From assembly GCA_007694015.1 (NCBI GenBank), contig RECO01000164.1, positions 1 to 42,124 of the forward strand: a stretch of 42,124 bases of DNA. Reading direction: 5' to 3'. The position numbers were made by a program, and so were the translations under genes. Origin of the DNA: Geminicoccaceae bacterium (GTDB taxonomy: Bacteria > Pseudomonadota > Alphaproteobacteria > Geminicoccales > Geminicoccaceae). Positions 34,039-42,103 of this stretch are shown piece by piece; positions within the stretch are counted from its first letter, which is position 1; each line of letters begins with the position of its first letter. Below the pieces are notes generated by a model that saw only the letters and a program-made list of their open reading frames with translations, was not told where the DNA came from and made no database searches.

Positions 34039-35406
34039 ATGACGCGCGAAGACCACGCCTCGGCGCTGTTCACCGACCTCTACGAACTCACCATGCTGCA
34101 AGCCTATGTCGCGCGCGGCATGACCGAAGACGCGACCTTCAGCCTCGCCGTGCGCCGGCTGCCGGAGCGGCGCAACTACCTCCTTGCGGCCGGCTTGGGC
34201 ACGCTTTTGGACGACCTCGAACAGCTGCGCTTCACCGACCAAGAACTCGCCTACCTCGCCGAATTGCCCCAGTTCGAGGGATGGTTCATCGACTATCTGC
34301 AGGGCCTTCGCTTCACCGGCCGCATCGATGCCGTGCCCGAAGGCACGCCGGTCTTCGCGGGCGAACCCCTGCTCGAGGTCACGGCGCCACTGCCCGAAGC
34401 GCAGATCATCGAAACCCTCGTCTTGAACCAGATCCACCTGCAAACCCTGGCCGCTTCCAAGGCGAGCCGGGTCGTGCAGGCGGCCAAAGGCCGGCGCGTG
34501 CTCGACTTCGGCGCCCGACGCATGCACGGCATCGATGCGGCGGTGAAGGCCGCGCGCGCCTTCCACATCGCCGGCATCAGCGCCACCTCCAACCTGCTCG
34601 CCGGCCGGCGCTACGGCCTGCCGGTCGCCGGCACGATGGCACACAGCTACGTCCAAGCCCACGACGACGAGGCCGAAGCCTTCCGCCGCTTCGCCGAACT
34701 CTACCCCGAAACGATCCTGCTGGTGGACACCTACGACACCCTCGGCGGCGTCGAGCAGGTGATCGCGCTGGCCCAAACGCTCGGCGATGCCTTTCGGGTC
34801 CAGGGTATTCGCCTCGACAGCGGCGATCTCGGCGCCCTCGCCCGCGAAGCCCGCCAACGCCTCGACCAAGCCGGGCTCGAGCAGGTGAAGATCATGGCAA
34901 GCGGCGGCCTCGGCGAAGACGAGATCGCCACGCTCGTCGGCGCGCATAGCCCCATCGACGGCTTCGGCGTCGGCACCAAAATGGGCATCTCCACCGACGC
35001 CCCCGACCTCGACATCGCCTACAAACTCTGCGCCTACGCCGGCCGCGGCCGGCTCAAGCTCGCCACCGGCAAGCCGGTCCTGCCGGGCCAAAAGCAGATC
35101 TTCCGCACCCCCGAAGGCGACGTCATCGCCCGCGCCGACGAACGGCTGGAAGGCAAGCCCCTCTTGATCCCGGTGATGGCGAACGGCCGCCGCCTCGATG
35201 AAGCCCACCTCCCCCTCGACCGCAGCCGCGACCACGCGCGGAGCAACCTCGAAGCCCTGCCTAATCACCTCCGCCAACTGGCGCCGGCCGACCGCCCCTG
35301 GCCGGTCACCATCAGCCCCGCACTCGGCCGCTACGACCAAGCCGTCCGCCGCGCCGTCGCAACGGGCACGGCGCCGCCACGGGATCGGGCGTGCGGGGAG
35401 GGATGA
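34039..35406 (+). CDS. pncB: Nicotinate phosphoribosyltransferase
   Basis: The 455-residue enzyme of the NAD salvage pathway converts nicotinate and PRPP to nicotinate mononucleotide. The start LFTDLYELTMLQAYVARGM is the hallmark of the family. Also seen are TLVLNQIHLQTLAASKASR, LDFGARRMHGIDAAVKAARA, GTMAHSYVQAHDDEAEAF, VDTYDTLGGVEQVI, IRLDSGDLGALAREAR, SGGLGEDEI, and GVGTKMGIS for phosphoribosyl binding. ATG 34039 has GAGAGGA about 8 bases upstream, and the longer frames upstream lack homology. Hairpin element D follows 10 bases after the stop. Confidence 0.94.
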   Translation: MTREDHASALFTDLYELTMLQAYVARGMTEDATFSLAVRRLPERRNYLLAAGLGTLLDDLEQLRFTDQELAYLAELPQFEGWFIDYLQGLRFTGRIDAVPEGTPVFAGEPLLEVTAPLPEAQIIETLVLNQIHLQTLAASKASRVVQAAKGRRVLDFGARRMHGIDAAVKAARAFHIAGISATSNLLAGRRYGLPVAGTMAHSYVQAHDDEAEAFRRFAELYPETILLVDTYDTLGGVEQVIALAQTLGDAFRVQGIRLDSGDLGALAREARQRLDQAGLEQVKIMASGGLGEDEIATLVGAHSPIDGFGVGTKMGISTDAPDLDIAYKLCAYAGRGRLKLATGKPVLPGQKQIFRTPEGDVIARADERLEGKPLLIPVMANGRRLDEAHLPLDRSRDHARSNLEALPNHLRQLAPADRPWPVTISPALGRYDQAVRRAVATGTAPPRDRACGEG

Positions 35407-35416
35407 GAGTGAAGGG

Positions 35417-35470
35417 GAAGGGGGCTTTTGGCCCCCTTCGAAACCCCCGGGCGACGGCTGTCGCCGTCGC
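35417..35470 (+). terminator. Composite double hairpin D after pncB
   Basis: Hairpin 1 is GAAGGGGGC, loop TTTTG, GCCCCCTTC (35417-35439). The linker is GAAACCCCCGG. Hairpin 2 is GCGACGGC, loop TGTC, GCCGTCGC (35451-35470). Arms of hairpin 2 are identical to those of copy A 25 kb away, and hairpin 1 plus linker closely match copy B. Confidence 0.75.
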
Positions 35471-35497
35471 CACTTTGGGGGCGGCGTGAGGGAGCGA

Positions 35498-36331
35498 TCA
35501 GTTGAGCGCCAACGGCTCCTTTTGCGAGGGCGGCGGGAAGTCGCGGTCGATCAGGGCGAGGTCGTCGGCCGACAACCTCAGCTCCAAAGCCTTCGCATTG
35601 GCCATGACGTGGTCGGGGCGGACGGCCTTGGGAATGGCGATGACACCGCCATGGGCCAAGAGCCAGGCCAAGGCCACCGCATAGGCGTCGACGCCGTGGC
35701 GCTCGGCGACCGCGTCGAGTGCCGTGCCAGCCCTGAGGCTGCCCTGCTGCACCGGACTATAGGCCATCAAGGGGACGTCCTTGGCCTTCAGCTTCGGCAT
35801 CAGGTCCCACTCGGGACCGCGCACCGCAACGTTGTAGAGCACCTGATTGGCGGCACAGGCGCTGCCCCCGGCCAAGTCCCAAAGCTCTTCCATGTCGTCG
35901 GTGTCGAAATTGCTCACCCCCCAATGGCGGATCTTGCCGTCGGCCTGGAGCCGCTCGAACGCGCGCACGGTCTCGGCCAGAGGATAGGCACCGCGCCAAT
36001 GCAACAGATAAAGGTCGATGCGGTCCGTCCCGAGCCGCTTCAGGCTGCGCGCGCAGGCGCGAAGCGCACCGTCGAAGCCGGCATTGTGCGGATAGACCTT
36101 GCTGACCAAAAAAACGTCGTCGCGGCGGCCGGCGATGGCCTCGGCGACCACCTCCTCCGCACCCCCCTCGCCGTACATCTCCGCCGTGTCGATCAAGGTG
36201 AGCCCCAGATCGAGGCCTTGGCGCAGCGCGCGCACCTCGGCGGCGCGGGCGCTCGGCACCTCGCCCATCCGCCACGTCCCCTGCCCCAGTGCCGCGACCT
36301 TCTGCCCGTTCGGCAGCTGTACCTCGCGCAT
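35498..36331 (-). CDS. Aldo/keto reductase
   Basis: The 277-residue NADPH-dependent reductase keeps the full catalytic tetrad: Asp48 and Tyr53 in DTAEMYGEG, Lys78 in VSKVYP and His111 in LLHWRG. Further family motifs are HWGVSNFD and VLYNV, and the NADPH-binding region is IPKAVRPDHVMANAKA near the C-terminus. The physiological substrate is unknown. It lies 10 bases after the thioesterase gene on the same strand, so thioesterase, reductase and perhaps the GST form one unit. Confidence 0.93.
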   Translation of the reverse strand: MREVQLPNGQKVAALGQGTWRMGEVPSARAAEVRALRQGLDLGLTLIDTAEMYGEGGAEEVVAEAIAGRRDDVFLVSKVYPHNAGFDGALRACARSLKRLGTDRIDLYLLHWRGAYPLAETVRAFERLQADGKIRHWGVSNFDTDDMEELWDLAGGSACAANQVLYNVAVRGPEWDLMPKLKAKDVPLMAYSPVQQGSLRAGTALDAVAERHGVDAYAVALAWLLAHGGVIAIPKAVRPDHVMANAKALELRLSADDLALIDRDFPPPSQKEPLALN

Positions 36332-36341
36332 CGGGCCCTCC

Positions 36342-36842
36342 CTACGCTTCCGGCGGCATCTGGCGAATCTCCAGGCTGCGCCGCTCGATTTCCTTCCTGA
36401 ATTCCCGGCGGAGTTCCGCGGCGTGATGGCGGCGGCGCTCGTCCTGCGTCTGCGGGTCCAACGGCGGCACCCGCTGCGGCCGGCCGTCGGCGTCGACCGC
36501 CACCATCGTGAAATAGCACGTCATCACGTGACGGCTGGTCTTCTCGACGATTCTTTCGGCCGTCGCCCGAATGCCGACCTCCATCGACGAACGACCGGTG
36601 TAGTTCACCGCCGCCAGGAAGGTGACGAGTTCGCCCACATAGACCGGCTGGCGGAAAATGACCTGGTCGACCGAAAGCGTGACCACATAGCTGTGCGCAT
36701 AGCGCGAGGCACAGGCAAAGGCGACCTGATCGAGCAACTTCAGCGTCGCACCGCCGTGCACGTGGCCCGAAAAATTGGCCATGTCCGGCGTCGTCAGAAC
36801 GGTCATGCGCAGCGTTCGATGCTGGCGTTCTTCGGTGTCCAT
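36342..36842 (-). CDS. Acyl-CoA thioesterase (hotdog fold)
   Basis: The 166-residue protein belongs to the BFIT/YciA-like acyl-CoA hydrolases. NFSGHVHGGATLKLLDQVAFACASRYA (about residues 22-48) is the hotdog active-site helix region, and VDQVIFRQPVYVGELVTF matches the following strand. It hydrolyses acyl-CoA to free acid and CoA; the chain-length preference is not readable. ATG 36842 with GGAG 8 bases upstream is preferred over GTG 36851. The C-terminal 40 residues are Arg/Glu-rich and helical. Confidence 0.9.
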   Translation of the reverse strand: MDTEERQHRTLRMTVLTTPDMANFSGHVHGGATLKLLDQVAFACASRYAHSYVVTLSVDQVIFRQPVYVGELVTFLAAVNYTGRSSMEVGIRATAERIVEKTSRHVMTCYFTMVAVDADGRPQRVPPLDPQTQDERRRHHAAELRREFRKEIERRSLEIRQMPPEA

Positions 36843-36893
36843 GGGCAGCACTCCAGGAGGGTAGCTGCCCGCAACGGCCCTCCCCGACGTGGC

Positions 36894-37502
36894 TCAAGCG
36901 TTCGGCTGGGTCTCCACCATGGAAGGCCGCTCGGCGATCTCGAGGAACCACGCCGCCAACTGCGGGCACTCGTCCCGCCAATGCCTACCCGCAAACCGGA
37001 AGTCGAGATAGCCCAAGAGACAAGCGAGGCCGATCTGCGCCATGTCGAAGGGGCCGTCCAACTCGCCAGCGCCCCGCTCGAACACTTGGAGCGTGTCGTC
37101 GATCTTGCTCCAACGGTCCTCGATCCAGCCCTCCCAGCGCCGTTCCGCCGGCCGCACCGCCGTTTCGTAGCGCACCGAAACCGCCGCCTCCAACATCCCC
37201 TGCACGAGGGCATGACGGGCCAACACCGACCATTTGCCAGCGCCCGACGGCACCAGACGGCCGCCACCGGCGAAGTCGTCCAGAAATTGGACGATCAGCG
37301 TCGAATCCGGCAGCACCCGGCCGTCGGCCAAGACCAGCGCCGGCACCAGGCGCAACGGGTTCACCTGGCCGTAGTCGACATTGCGCTGGGTGGGCGCCAC
37401 CGCCGTGGGCACCTCGGTCACCTGCCCCTGCAGGTTCAACTCGCGGACGGCCACGCGCACCTTGCGCGCGAAGGGGGATGCCGAAGCAACGTGCAATCGC
37501 AT
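36894..37502 (-). CDS. Glutathione S-transferase family protein
   Basis: The 202-residue protein has a thioredoxin-like N-terminal domain starting MRLHVASASPFARKVRVAVREL, where the Ser in SPFARK is the likely glutathione-activating residue. A cis-Pro region (LRLVPALVLADG) and the Ser of LPDSTLIVQFLDD follow. The helical C-terminal domain includes FDMAQIGLACLLGYLDFRF. It resembles bacterial beta/zeta-like GSTs. The ribosome-binding site is weak, but the start aligns with the domain's first strand. It lies 51 bases upstream of the thioesterase gene. Confidence 0.88.
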   Translation of the reverse strand: MRLHVASASPFARKVRVAVRELNLQGQVTEVPTAVAPTQRNVDYGQVNPLRLVPALVLADGRVLPDSTLIVQFLDDFAGGGRLVPSGAGKWSVLARHALVQGMLEAAVSVRYETAVRPAERRWEGWIEDRWSKIDDTLQVFERGAGELDGPFDMAQIGLACLLGYLDFRFAGRHWRDECPQLAAWFLEIAERPSMVETQPNA

Positions 37503-37663
37503 GAAACGAGGCCCACTCGAAGGAACACCCACCACTTCTAGCAGGCGGGTCGGCCGCGTGAAGGGCCAGGGCCGGCCTTCGACCATCGGGCATGTCCAGA
37601 GCGCATGAGCCCGCCGGCCGGACGCGTTAGAATGCAGGTTGGCCACGTAACGAAAGCGCCGTC

Positions 37664-37981
37664 ATGACCGAGACCACGCGCGCCCTGGCGCAGCTGCCCT
37701 CGCTGGACGTCGAGCTGGTGCACGACCGCACCGACGACGGCAGTGCCGAACGCTTGGCGATCCGCCTGACCGGCCGCCCGGACCTGAAGACGGCGGCGCG
37801 CATGATCGAGCCGGCACTGCTCCAAGGCCTCGCCGGCTCTTCCCCCTGGCTCGCGGCACCGCAAACCTATTGGGCGATGCAGCAAGCCCTTTGGCGCCAG
37901 GCCATGGAGCCGTGGGTCCGCCTCAACCCCTTCCTCGCCCCCCTGCTGCCGCCGCCGGATCGACCGGACGACCCCAAATAG
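37664..37981 (+). CDS. Hypothetical protein (105 aa)
   Basis: I do not recognise the family. The protein has a soluble N-terminal half (LPSLDVELVHDRTDDGSAERLAIRL-type beta strands). The C-terminal half is rich in Trp, Pro and hydrophobics (AAPQTYWAMQQALWRQAMEPWVRLNPFLAPLLP), which looks like an amphipathic helix followed by a Pro-rich tail. There is no signal peptide. It is divergent from the GST gene and converges on the AbrB-family gene, so it stands alone. Strong GC bias at third positions supports coding. Confidence 0.6.
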   Translation: MTETTRALAQLPSLDVELVHDRTDDGSAERLAIRLTGRPDLKTAARMIEPALLQGLAGSSPWLAAPQTYWAMQQALWRQAMEPWVRLNPFLAPLLPPPDRPDDPK

Positions 37982-37994
37982 GCCCGGCCAACGT

Positions 37995-38046
37995 GCCGGC
38001 GGCCAAGGGCCGTCGGCTGGGGGTGCAGGGGGCCAAAAGCCCCCTG
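37995..38046 (-). terminator. Composite double hairpin E after the AbrB-family gene
   Basis: On the minus strand, hairpin 1 is CAGGGGGC, loop TTTTG, GCCCCCTG (38046-38026). The linker CACCCCCA follows. Hairpin 2 has 10-base arms with one mismatch around a 3-base loop (38017-37995). It begins 8 bases after the AbrB-family stop and lies between two convergent genes. Confidence 0.7.
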
Positions 38047-38054
38047 TGCTTCCT

Positions 38055-39101
38055 TCAATTCCCGTCCCTGACGTCACCCCTTCCCCCCGTCGCCATCCGC
38101 AGCATCACCGGGGCCAAGCCGACGACCAGGGCGATGCGCACGACGTGGTGGACGGCAACGAAGGCCGGGTCGATGCCGAGCGCGAGGGCGATGAGCGCCA
38201 TTTCGGCGACGCCGCCGGGCACGTAGGCGATCAGGAGCGGCAAAAGCGCGATACCGGCCAGCGGGTGCACGAGCACGGCGAGCGCTGCCGCCAGCACCAG
38301 CATCAACACGGTGATGACCGCACCGTGGCCGAGGGCGTGGAACACGGCACGGGCACCGAGACCGGAAAAGCGGCTGCCGACCGAAGCGCCGATCACCACC
38401 TGGGCGAGCGCCACCAGGGCCGCGGGTGGATAGCTCTCGACCCAGCCGACGATGTGGGCAATGGCACTCGCGGTCATGGCGCCCAAGAGCAGGCCGCTCG
38501 GCACGCGCAGCACCTGCACGACGGCGACGCCTACGCCACCGACCGCCAGGAGCGTGAGCGTTTCGAGCCATGTCGGGGGCGGCCCCGCCGGCGGCGGTGT
38601 GGGCAGGGTGAGCCCGAGCTTGGCGACGACGAACGGGATCGCCGTTACCAGCAGCACCACGCGCAGGCTGTGCACCAGCGCCACCCGGCGCACGTCGGCG
38701 CCGTAGTGATCGGCCAAGAGCACCATCTCGCCCAAGCCGCCGGGCGTCGCCGCGAAATAGGCGGTACGGGGTTCGAAGCCGGCGACGCGCGTCAAATAGA
38801 CCATCACCACGCCGCCGATGAGCACGACGTAGAGCGGCAGCGCCGCGAGGCTCCAGAGCCAGCGTGGCAATTCGGCGAGCAGTTCCGGCGTGAAGGCGCT
38901 GCCGATGAGGAGCCCCAGGACGACCAACATGCTGCCGCGGACGGGCCGAGCGACGGTGAGGCGCAAACCGGCAAGGCTCGCGGCGGTGGTCGCCAGCATG
39001 GCCCCGAGCAGCCACGGCAGCGGCAGGTCCAACAGCACGAACAGCCAACCGCCAACGCCGGCAATGGCCAGCGTCAGCGCCATGGCGCGGAGATCGGTCA
39101 A
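38055..39101 (-). CDS. AbrB-family membrane protein (putative transporter)
   Basis: The 348-residue integral membrane protein has about ten hydrophobic helices in two similar halves, matching the AbrB/YP family. Repeated motifs are LLGAMLATTAASLAGLRL and LLLGAMTASAIAHIVG, FAATPGGLGEMVLLADHYGADVRRVALVHSLRVV, and AYVPGGVAEMALIALALGIDPAFVAVHHVVRI. The substrate is unknown. TTG 39101 is chosen because GGGAGAGGG lies about 10 bases upstream; an internal ATG at 39083 is possible. A 44-residue ORF ends 30 bases upstream on the same strand. Confidence 0.88.
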   Translation of the reverse strand: MTDLRAMALTLAIAGVGGWLFVLLDLPLPWLLGAMLATTAASLAGLRLTVARPVRGSMLVVLGLLIGSAFTPELLAELPRWLWSLAALPLYVVLIGGVVMVYLTRVAGFEPRTAYFAATPGGLGEMVLLADHYGADVRRVALVHSLRVVLLVTAIPFVVAKLGLTLPTPPPAGPPPTWLETLTLLAVGGVGVAVVQVLRVPSGLLLGAMTASAIAHIVGWVESYPPAALVALAQVVIGASVGSRFSGLGARAVFHALGHGAVITVLMLVLAAALAVLVHPLAGIALLPLLIAYVPGGVAEMALIALALGIDPAFVAVHHVVRIALVVGLAPVMLRMATGGRGDVRDGN

Positions 39102-39131
39102 GGCGATGCGCCCTCTCCCTCGGCGGTTCGC

Positions 39132-39266
39132 TCAGCTCCACCACCACCGCACGAGATCGGCGAGAGCCAAGACGACCAACAGCGGTCCGCCCACGCGCGA
39201 GGCGATCAGCCACAGGCCGAAGCGCGTCAGCCGGGGTGGAGCGAAGCCATCGGGTCGCCGCATCAT
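39132..39266 (-). CDS. Small membrane protein (44 aa)
   Basis: Two adjacent ATGs (39266, 39263) follow AAGGG. The product is MMRRPDGFAPPRLTRFG followed by one predicted membrane helix (LWLIASRVGGPLLVVLALADL) and a C-terminal VRWWWS. It lies directly upstream of the AbrB-family gene and is probably cotranscribed with it. I do not recognise a family; the charged N-terminus, single helix and Trp-rich end support a real membrane protein. Confidence 0.5.
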   Translation of the reverse strand: MMRRPDGFAPPRLTRFGLWLIASRVGGPLLVVLALADLVRWWWS

Positions 39267-39329
39267 GCGGCCCTTGTCGCACGTGATGGTCAACACCTGA
39301 TTAACGCAACCGTGCCAAGCTCTGCCGTC

Positions 39330-40253
39330 ATGGACGCCGAACTCATGCTGGTGACCGACAAGACGACGTGGCGGAACCTCGTCGCCCGGACGGTCGGGGT
39401 GCAAATCCAACAGGGCTGGGCCTATGGTGAAGCCTTGGCGGCCCGTGGCGCGCGCGTCGCGCGGCTGCTCCTGGTCGAGGGCGGCCGCGAGGTTGGCTTC
39501 GTGCAGCTCATCGGCCGCCGGCCCTGTCGGGGGCCCGTCCTGCTCTGGCACGGGCTTGGCGGCCCCTGTTGGCTGCGGGCTGGGGCGGAGGGCGACGGCG
39601 CAGCACTCAGGCTGCTGCGGCGCCGCTATGGCTGGCGCCGCGGCGCCGTCCTCTTGCTCACCCCCGCCTCCCCCCTACCCTCGCTCGACCACCAGCGTCT
39701 GCAAAATGCCGGCTTTCGCCAGGCCATGACCGGCTACACCACGGCCGTCCTCGACCTCGAACACCCCTTGGCGGCGTTGCGACGGGGGTTGCACGGCGAT
39801 TGGCGGCGCCGGTTGCAGCGCGGGCCGGACGCCGCCCTGGCGCTCGCCTGGTGCCATCCCTGGGCGGATCCGCTCGGGCTCGAGGCGTTGTTGACGGCCG
39901 ACGCAGCGGCGGCACGCCAGCGCGGCTACCACGGCTTACCCCCAGCGCTGGTGCGCCAGCTCGCCCGGCAAGGCGACGGGCTCCTGGCCCTCGCCCGAGC
40001 CCGGGACCAACCGGTCGCCGCCATGCTGTTCTTGCGCCAGGGTGCGACGGCGCTCTACCAGACCGGCTGGAGCGACGCGGTCGGGCGGAGCGGGTTCGCC
40101 CACCACCACCTGCTCTGGGGTGCCATCGAGCGCCTTGCCGCCGACGGCTGTCGCCAGCTCGACCTGGGCGGCCTCAACGTCCCGGCGGGGATCGTCCGCT
40201 TCAAGCTCGCGAGCGGTGCAACCCCCCGCACCTTTGCCGGCACGTTCGCCTGA
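39330..40253 (+). CDS. FemAB/GNAT-like acyltransferase
   Basis: The 307-residue protein resembles FemAB-related GNAT transferases. The N-terminal half has WRNLVARTVGVQIQQGWAYGEALAARG followed by RLLLVEGGREVGFVQLIGRR. The C-terminal half has AAMLFLRQGATALYQTGWSDAVGRSGFAHHHLLWGAIERLAADGCRQLDLGGLN, the typical FemAB core. Such enzymes transfer aminoacyl or acyl groups to peptidoglycan precursors or other cell-surface molecules; the substrate is unknown. ATG 39330 is the first start with homology, and the ribosome-binding site is weak. It is divergent from the small membrane ORF. Confidence 0.82.
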   Translation: MDAELMLVTDKTTWRNLVARTVGVQIQQGWAYGEALAARGARVARLLLVEGGREVGFVQLIGRRPCRGPVLLWHGLGGPCWLRAGAEGDGAALRLLRRRYGWRRGAVLLLTPASPLPSLDHQRLQNAGFRQAMTGYTTAVLDLEHPLAALRRGLHGDWRRRLQRGPDAALALAWCHPWADPLGLEALLTADAAAARQRGYHGLPPALVRQLARQGDGLLALARARDQPVAAMLFLRQGATALYQTGWSDAVGRSGFAHHHLLWGAIERLAADGCRQLDLGGLNVPAGIVRFKLASGATPRTFAGTFA

Positions 40254-40259
40254 GCCGGC

Positions 40260-40841
40260 TCAAGGTTCGAGTTCGGTGTCCCAATAGAGAAAGTCACGCC
40301 AGCTTTCGTGCAGATAGTTGGGCGGAAAGGCGCGCCCCGCTCGCTGCAATTCGTAGTTGGTCGGTCGACGCGGCTTGGTCCGCGGCGGCATCCCGCATTC
40401 GGCCGGCAGTTTGTTGCCCTTTTGCAGGTTGCAGCGGGTGCAGGCGGTGACGATGTTGTCCCAGCTCGTCTGGCCGCCCCGCGACCGCGGCACGACGTGG
40501 TCGAAGGTCAAGTCCTCGGCACGAAACCGCGTCCCACAATATTGGCACCCGAACCGATCGCGTAGAAAAAGATTGAACCGCGTAAAAGGCGGATAGTGGC
40601 TCTGTTGCACGTATTCCTTGAGCGCCACCACGCTCGGCAGTCGCAAACGGAAGCTCGGCGAGCGAATCTCGCGATCATAATAGGAGACGACGGCGACCCG
40701 GTCGAGGAACATCGCCTTGACGGCGTCCTGCCAGCCCCAGAGCGACAAAGGGAAATAACTCAACGGCTGATAGTCGGCGTTGAGGACCAGCGCCGGACAG
40801 GCGTCCAACCGGGGAGGCCTGAACGGCGCCGGTGCCGTCAT
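40260..40841 (-). CDS. HNH endonuclease-family protein
   Basis: The 193-residue protein starts with ALVLNADYQPLSYFPLSLWGWQDAVKAMFLDRV, found in a widespread stand-alone HNH family. The HNH zinc/metal core follows: CQYCGTRF, then LTFDHVVPRSRGGQTSWDNIVTACTRCNLQKGNK, with two CxxC pairs and the catalytic His in FDHV. The biological target is unknown. ATG 40841 has CAGGG about 7 bases upstream; a GTG at 40883 sits directly on AGGAG and is less likely. It ends tail to tail with the FemAB-like gene. Confidence 0.9.
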   Translation of the reverse strand: MTAPAPFRPPRLDACPALVLNADYQPLSYFPLSLWGWQDAVKAMFLDRVAVVSYYDREIRSPSFRLRLPSVVALKEYVQQSHYPPFTRFNLFLRDRFGCQYCGTRFRAEDLTFDHVVPRSRGGQTSWDNIVTACTRCNLQKGNKLPAECGMPPRTKPRRPTNYELQRAGRAFPPNYLHESWRDFLYWDTELEP

Positions 40842-41059
40842 CGACGGACCCTGGCTTCGGTGCGGTACGTCGGTGAACCCCACCTCCTCGCAAAAGACGA
40901 ACGCTTCATGCGACTGATCATACCCGGATCGTGTGACAGCTTCGCGACGCGGTCAAGCCGGGTGCGGCGTTAAGGAGACGTCAAAACTTTGCCGGCATGG
41001 TGAGCCTCGTCTTCTAATTGGATCGAGCGCTGCGGCGCATTGCGGATGAGGAAGGTGCG

Positions 41060-42103
41060 ATGGGACGAGACGCAGGTCCGCGCGGCGCCAGCGACTGGGC
41101 GCGCGATGCGTTGGTGGCCATGCGTGATCGCTCGATCGCCCCCACCCCGGAAAACTATCTCGTTTGGTACACCGTCGCCGCCGACGCCAACCCAACCTTG
41201 AGCCGCGTCATCCAAGTCCTCGACACCCAGAGCGCGCCCTATGACGACGAACGCAACCAAGAGCTGTTCGGGCGCTTTTTCGGCGACCAGACCGAACGCG
41301 GCGTGTTGGAAGCGCTGGGTGAGCGGATCGAGCAGCGGCTCGTCGACCTCGCCCGGCTCTTGGAGCAGATCGTCGTCGGCACCCAAAGCTACGACGACAA
41401 GCTGGACGATGCCGGAGAGCGCCTCGCCTCGCCCCTCTCGGCCACGGACTTCCAAGGCCTGCTCTCCACCCTGCGCGCCGACACCCAAAGCCTGCGCGAC
41501 AGCGCCGCCGACTGGACCAACCACACCACCGCCCACGCCGCGGAAATGCAACAATTGCGGGCCGACCTTGCCGCCGCACGCGCCGAGGCGGAGACCGACG
41601 CCCTCACCGGCAGCGGCAACCGCAAGCGCTTCGATCGCCGGCTGCGCGAACTCGCGGCACTCGCCTGCGAGCAGGGCAGCTCGCTCACCCTCTTCTTTGC
41701 CGACATCGATCACTTCAAGAGCTTCAACGACACCTATGGCCATGCGCTCGGCGATCGTGTCTTGAGCCTGGTTGCGGGCAAGCTGCGCGAGGTCGCAGGA
41801 CCTTCCGTCGAAGTCTTTCGTTATGGCGGCGAAGAGTTCGCGGCGCTCGCCACCGGCCTCGAATTGGTGAGCGCGGTCGAGATCGCCGAGACCATCCGCC
41901 GGAGCGTCGCCGGAGCCAGGATCAGCCGCCGCAGCGGCGGCGAGCCCCTGAGGCGCATCACCCTCTCCGTCGGCTTGAGCCAATACGAACCGGGCGAGCC
42001 GCTCGCCCGCTTCCTGGACCGCAGCGACGCCGCCCTCTATGCCGCCAAAAACGCCGGCCGCAACCGAACCAGCATCAAACGCGCCAAGAACCGCGCCGCG
42101 TGA
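41060..42103 (+). CDS. Diguanylate cyclase (GGDEF domain)
   Basis: The 347-residue protein makes the second messenger cyclic di-GMP. Residues 1-170 are helical and soluble, with a stretch (APTPENYLVWYTVAA) seen in other GGDEF proteins. A GGDEF domain spans about 178-345: DALTGSGNRKRFDRRL, LFFADIDHFKSFNDTYGHALGD, the active-site RYGGEEF at 254-260, and DAALYAAKNAGRNR. The positions where the RxxD product-inhibition site would lie read GPSV, so feedback inhibition is probably absent. ATG 41060 has GAGGAAGG at ideal spacing; the TTG at 41018 is less likely. Confidence 0.93.
   Translation: MGRDAGPRGASDWARDALVAMRDRSIAPTPENYLVWYTVAADANPTLSRVIQVLDTQSAPYDDERNQELFGRFFGDQTERGVLEALGERIEQRLVDLARLLEQIVVGTQSYDDKLDDAGERLASPLSATDFQGLLSTLRADTQSLRDSAADWTNHTTAHAAEMQQLRADLAAARAEAETDALTGSGNRKRFDRRLRELAALACEQGSSLTLFFADIDHFKSFNDTYGHALGDRVLSLVAGKLREVAGPSVEVFRYGGEEFAALATGLELVSAVEIAETIRRSVAGARISRRSGGEPLRRITLSVGLSQYEPGEPLARFLDRSDAALYAAKNAGRNRTSIKRAKNRAA

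Noticed and set aside
38046-39300. Long plus-strand frame leading into the FemAB-like gene
   Set aside because: The upstream 430 codons are antisense to the AbrB-family gene and low-complexity. The real start is ATG 39330.
40974-41017. Micro-ORF after AAGGAG upstream of the diguanylate cyclase
   Set aside because: The ATG at 40997 is about 18 bases from AAGGAG, giving only six codons. No support for translation.
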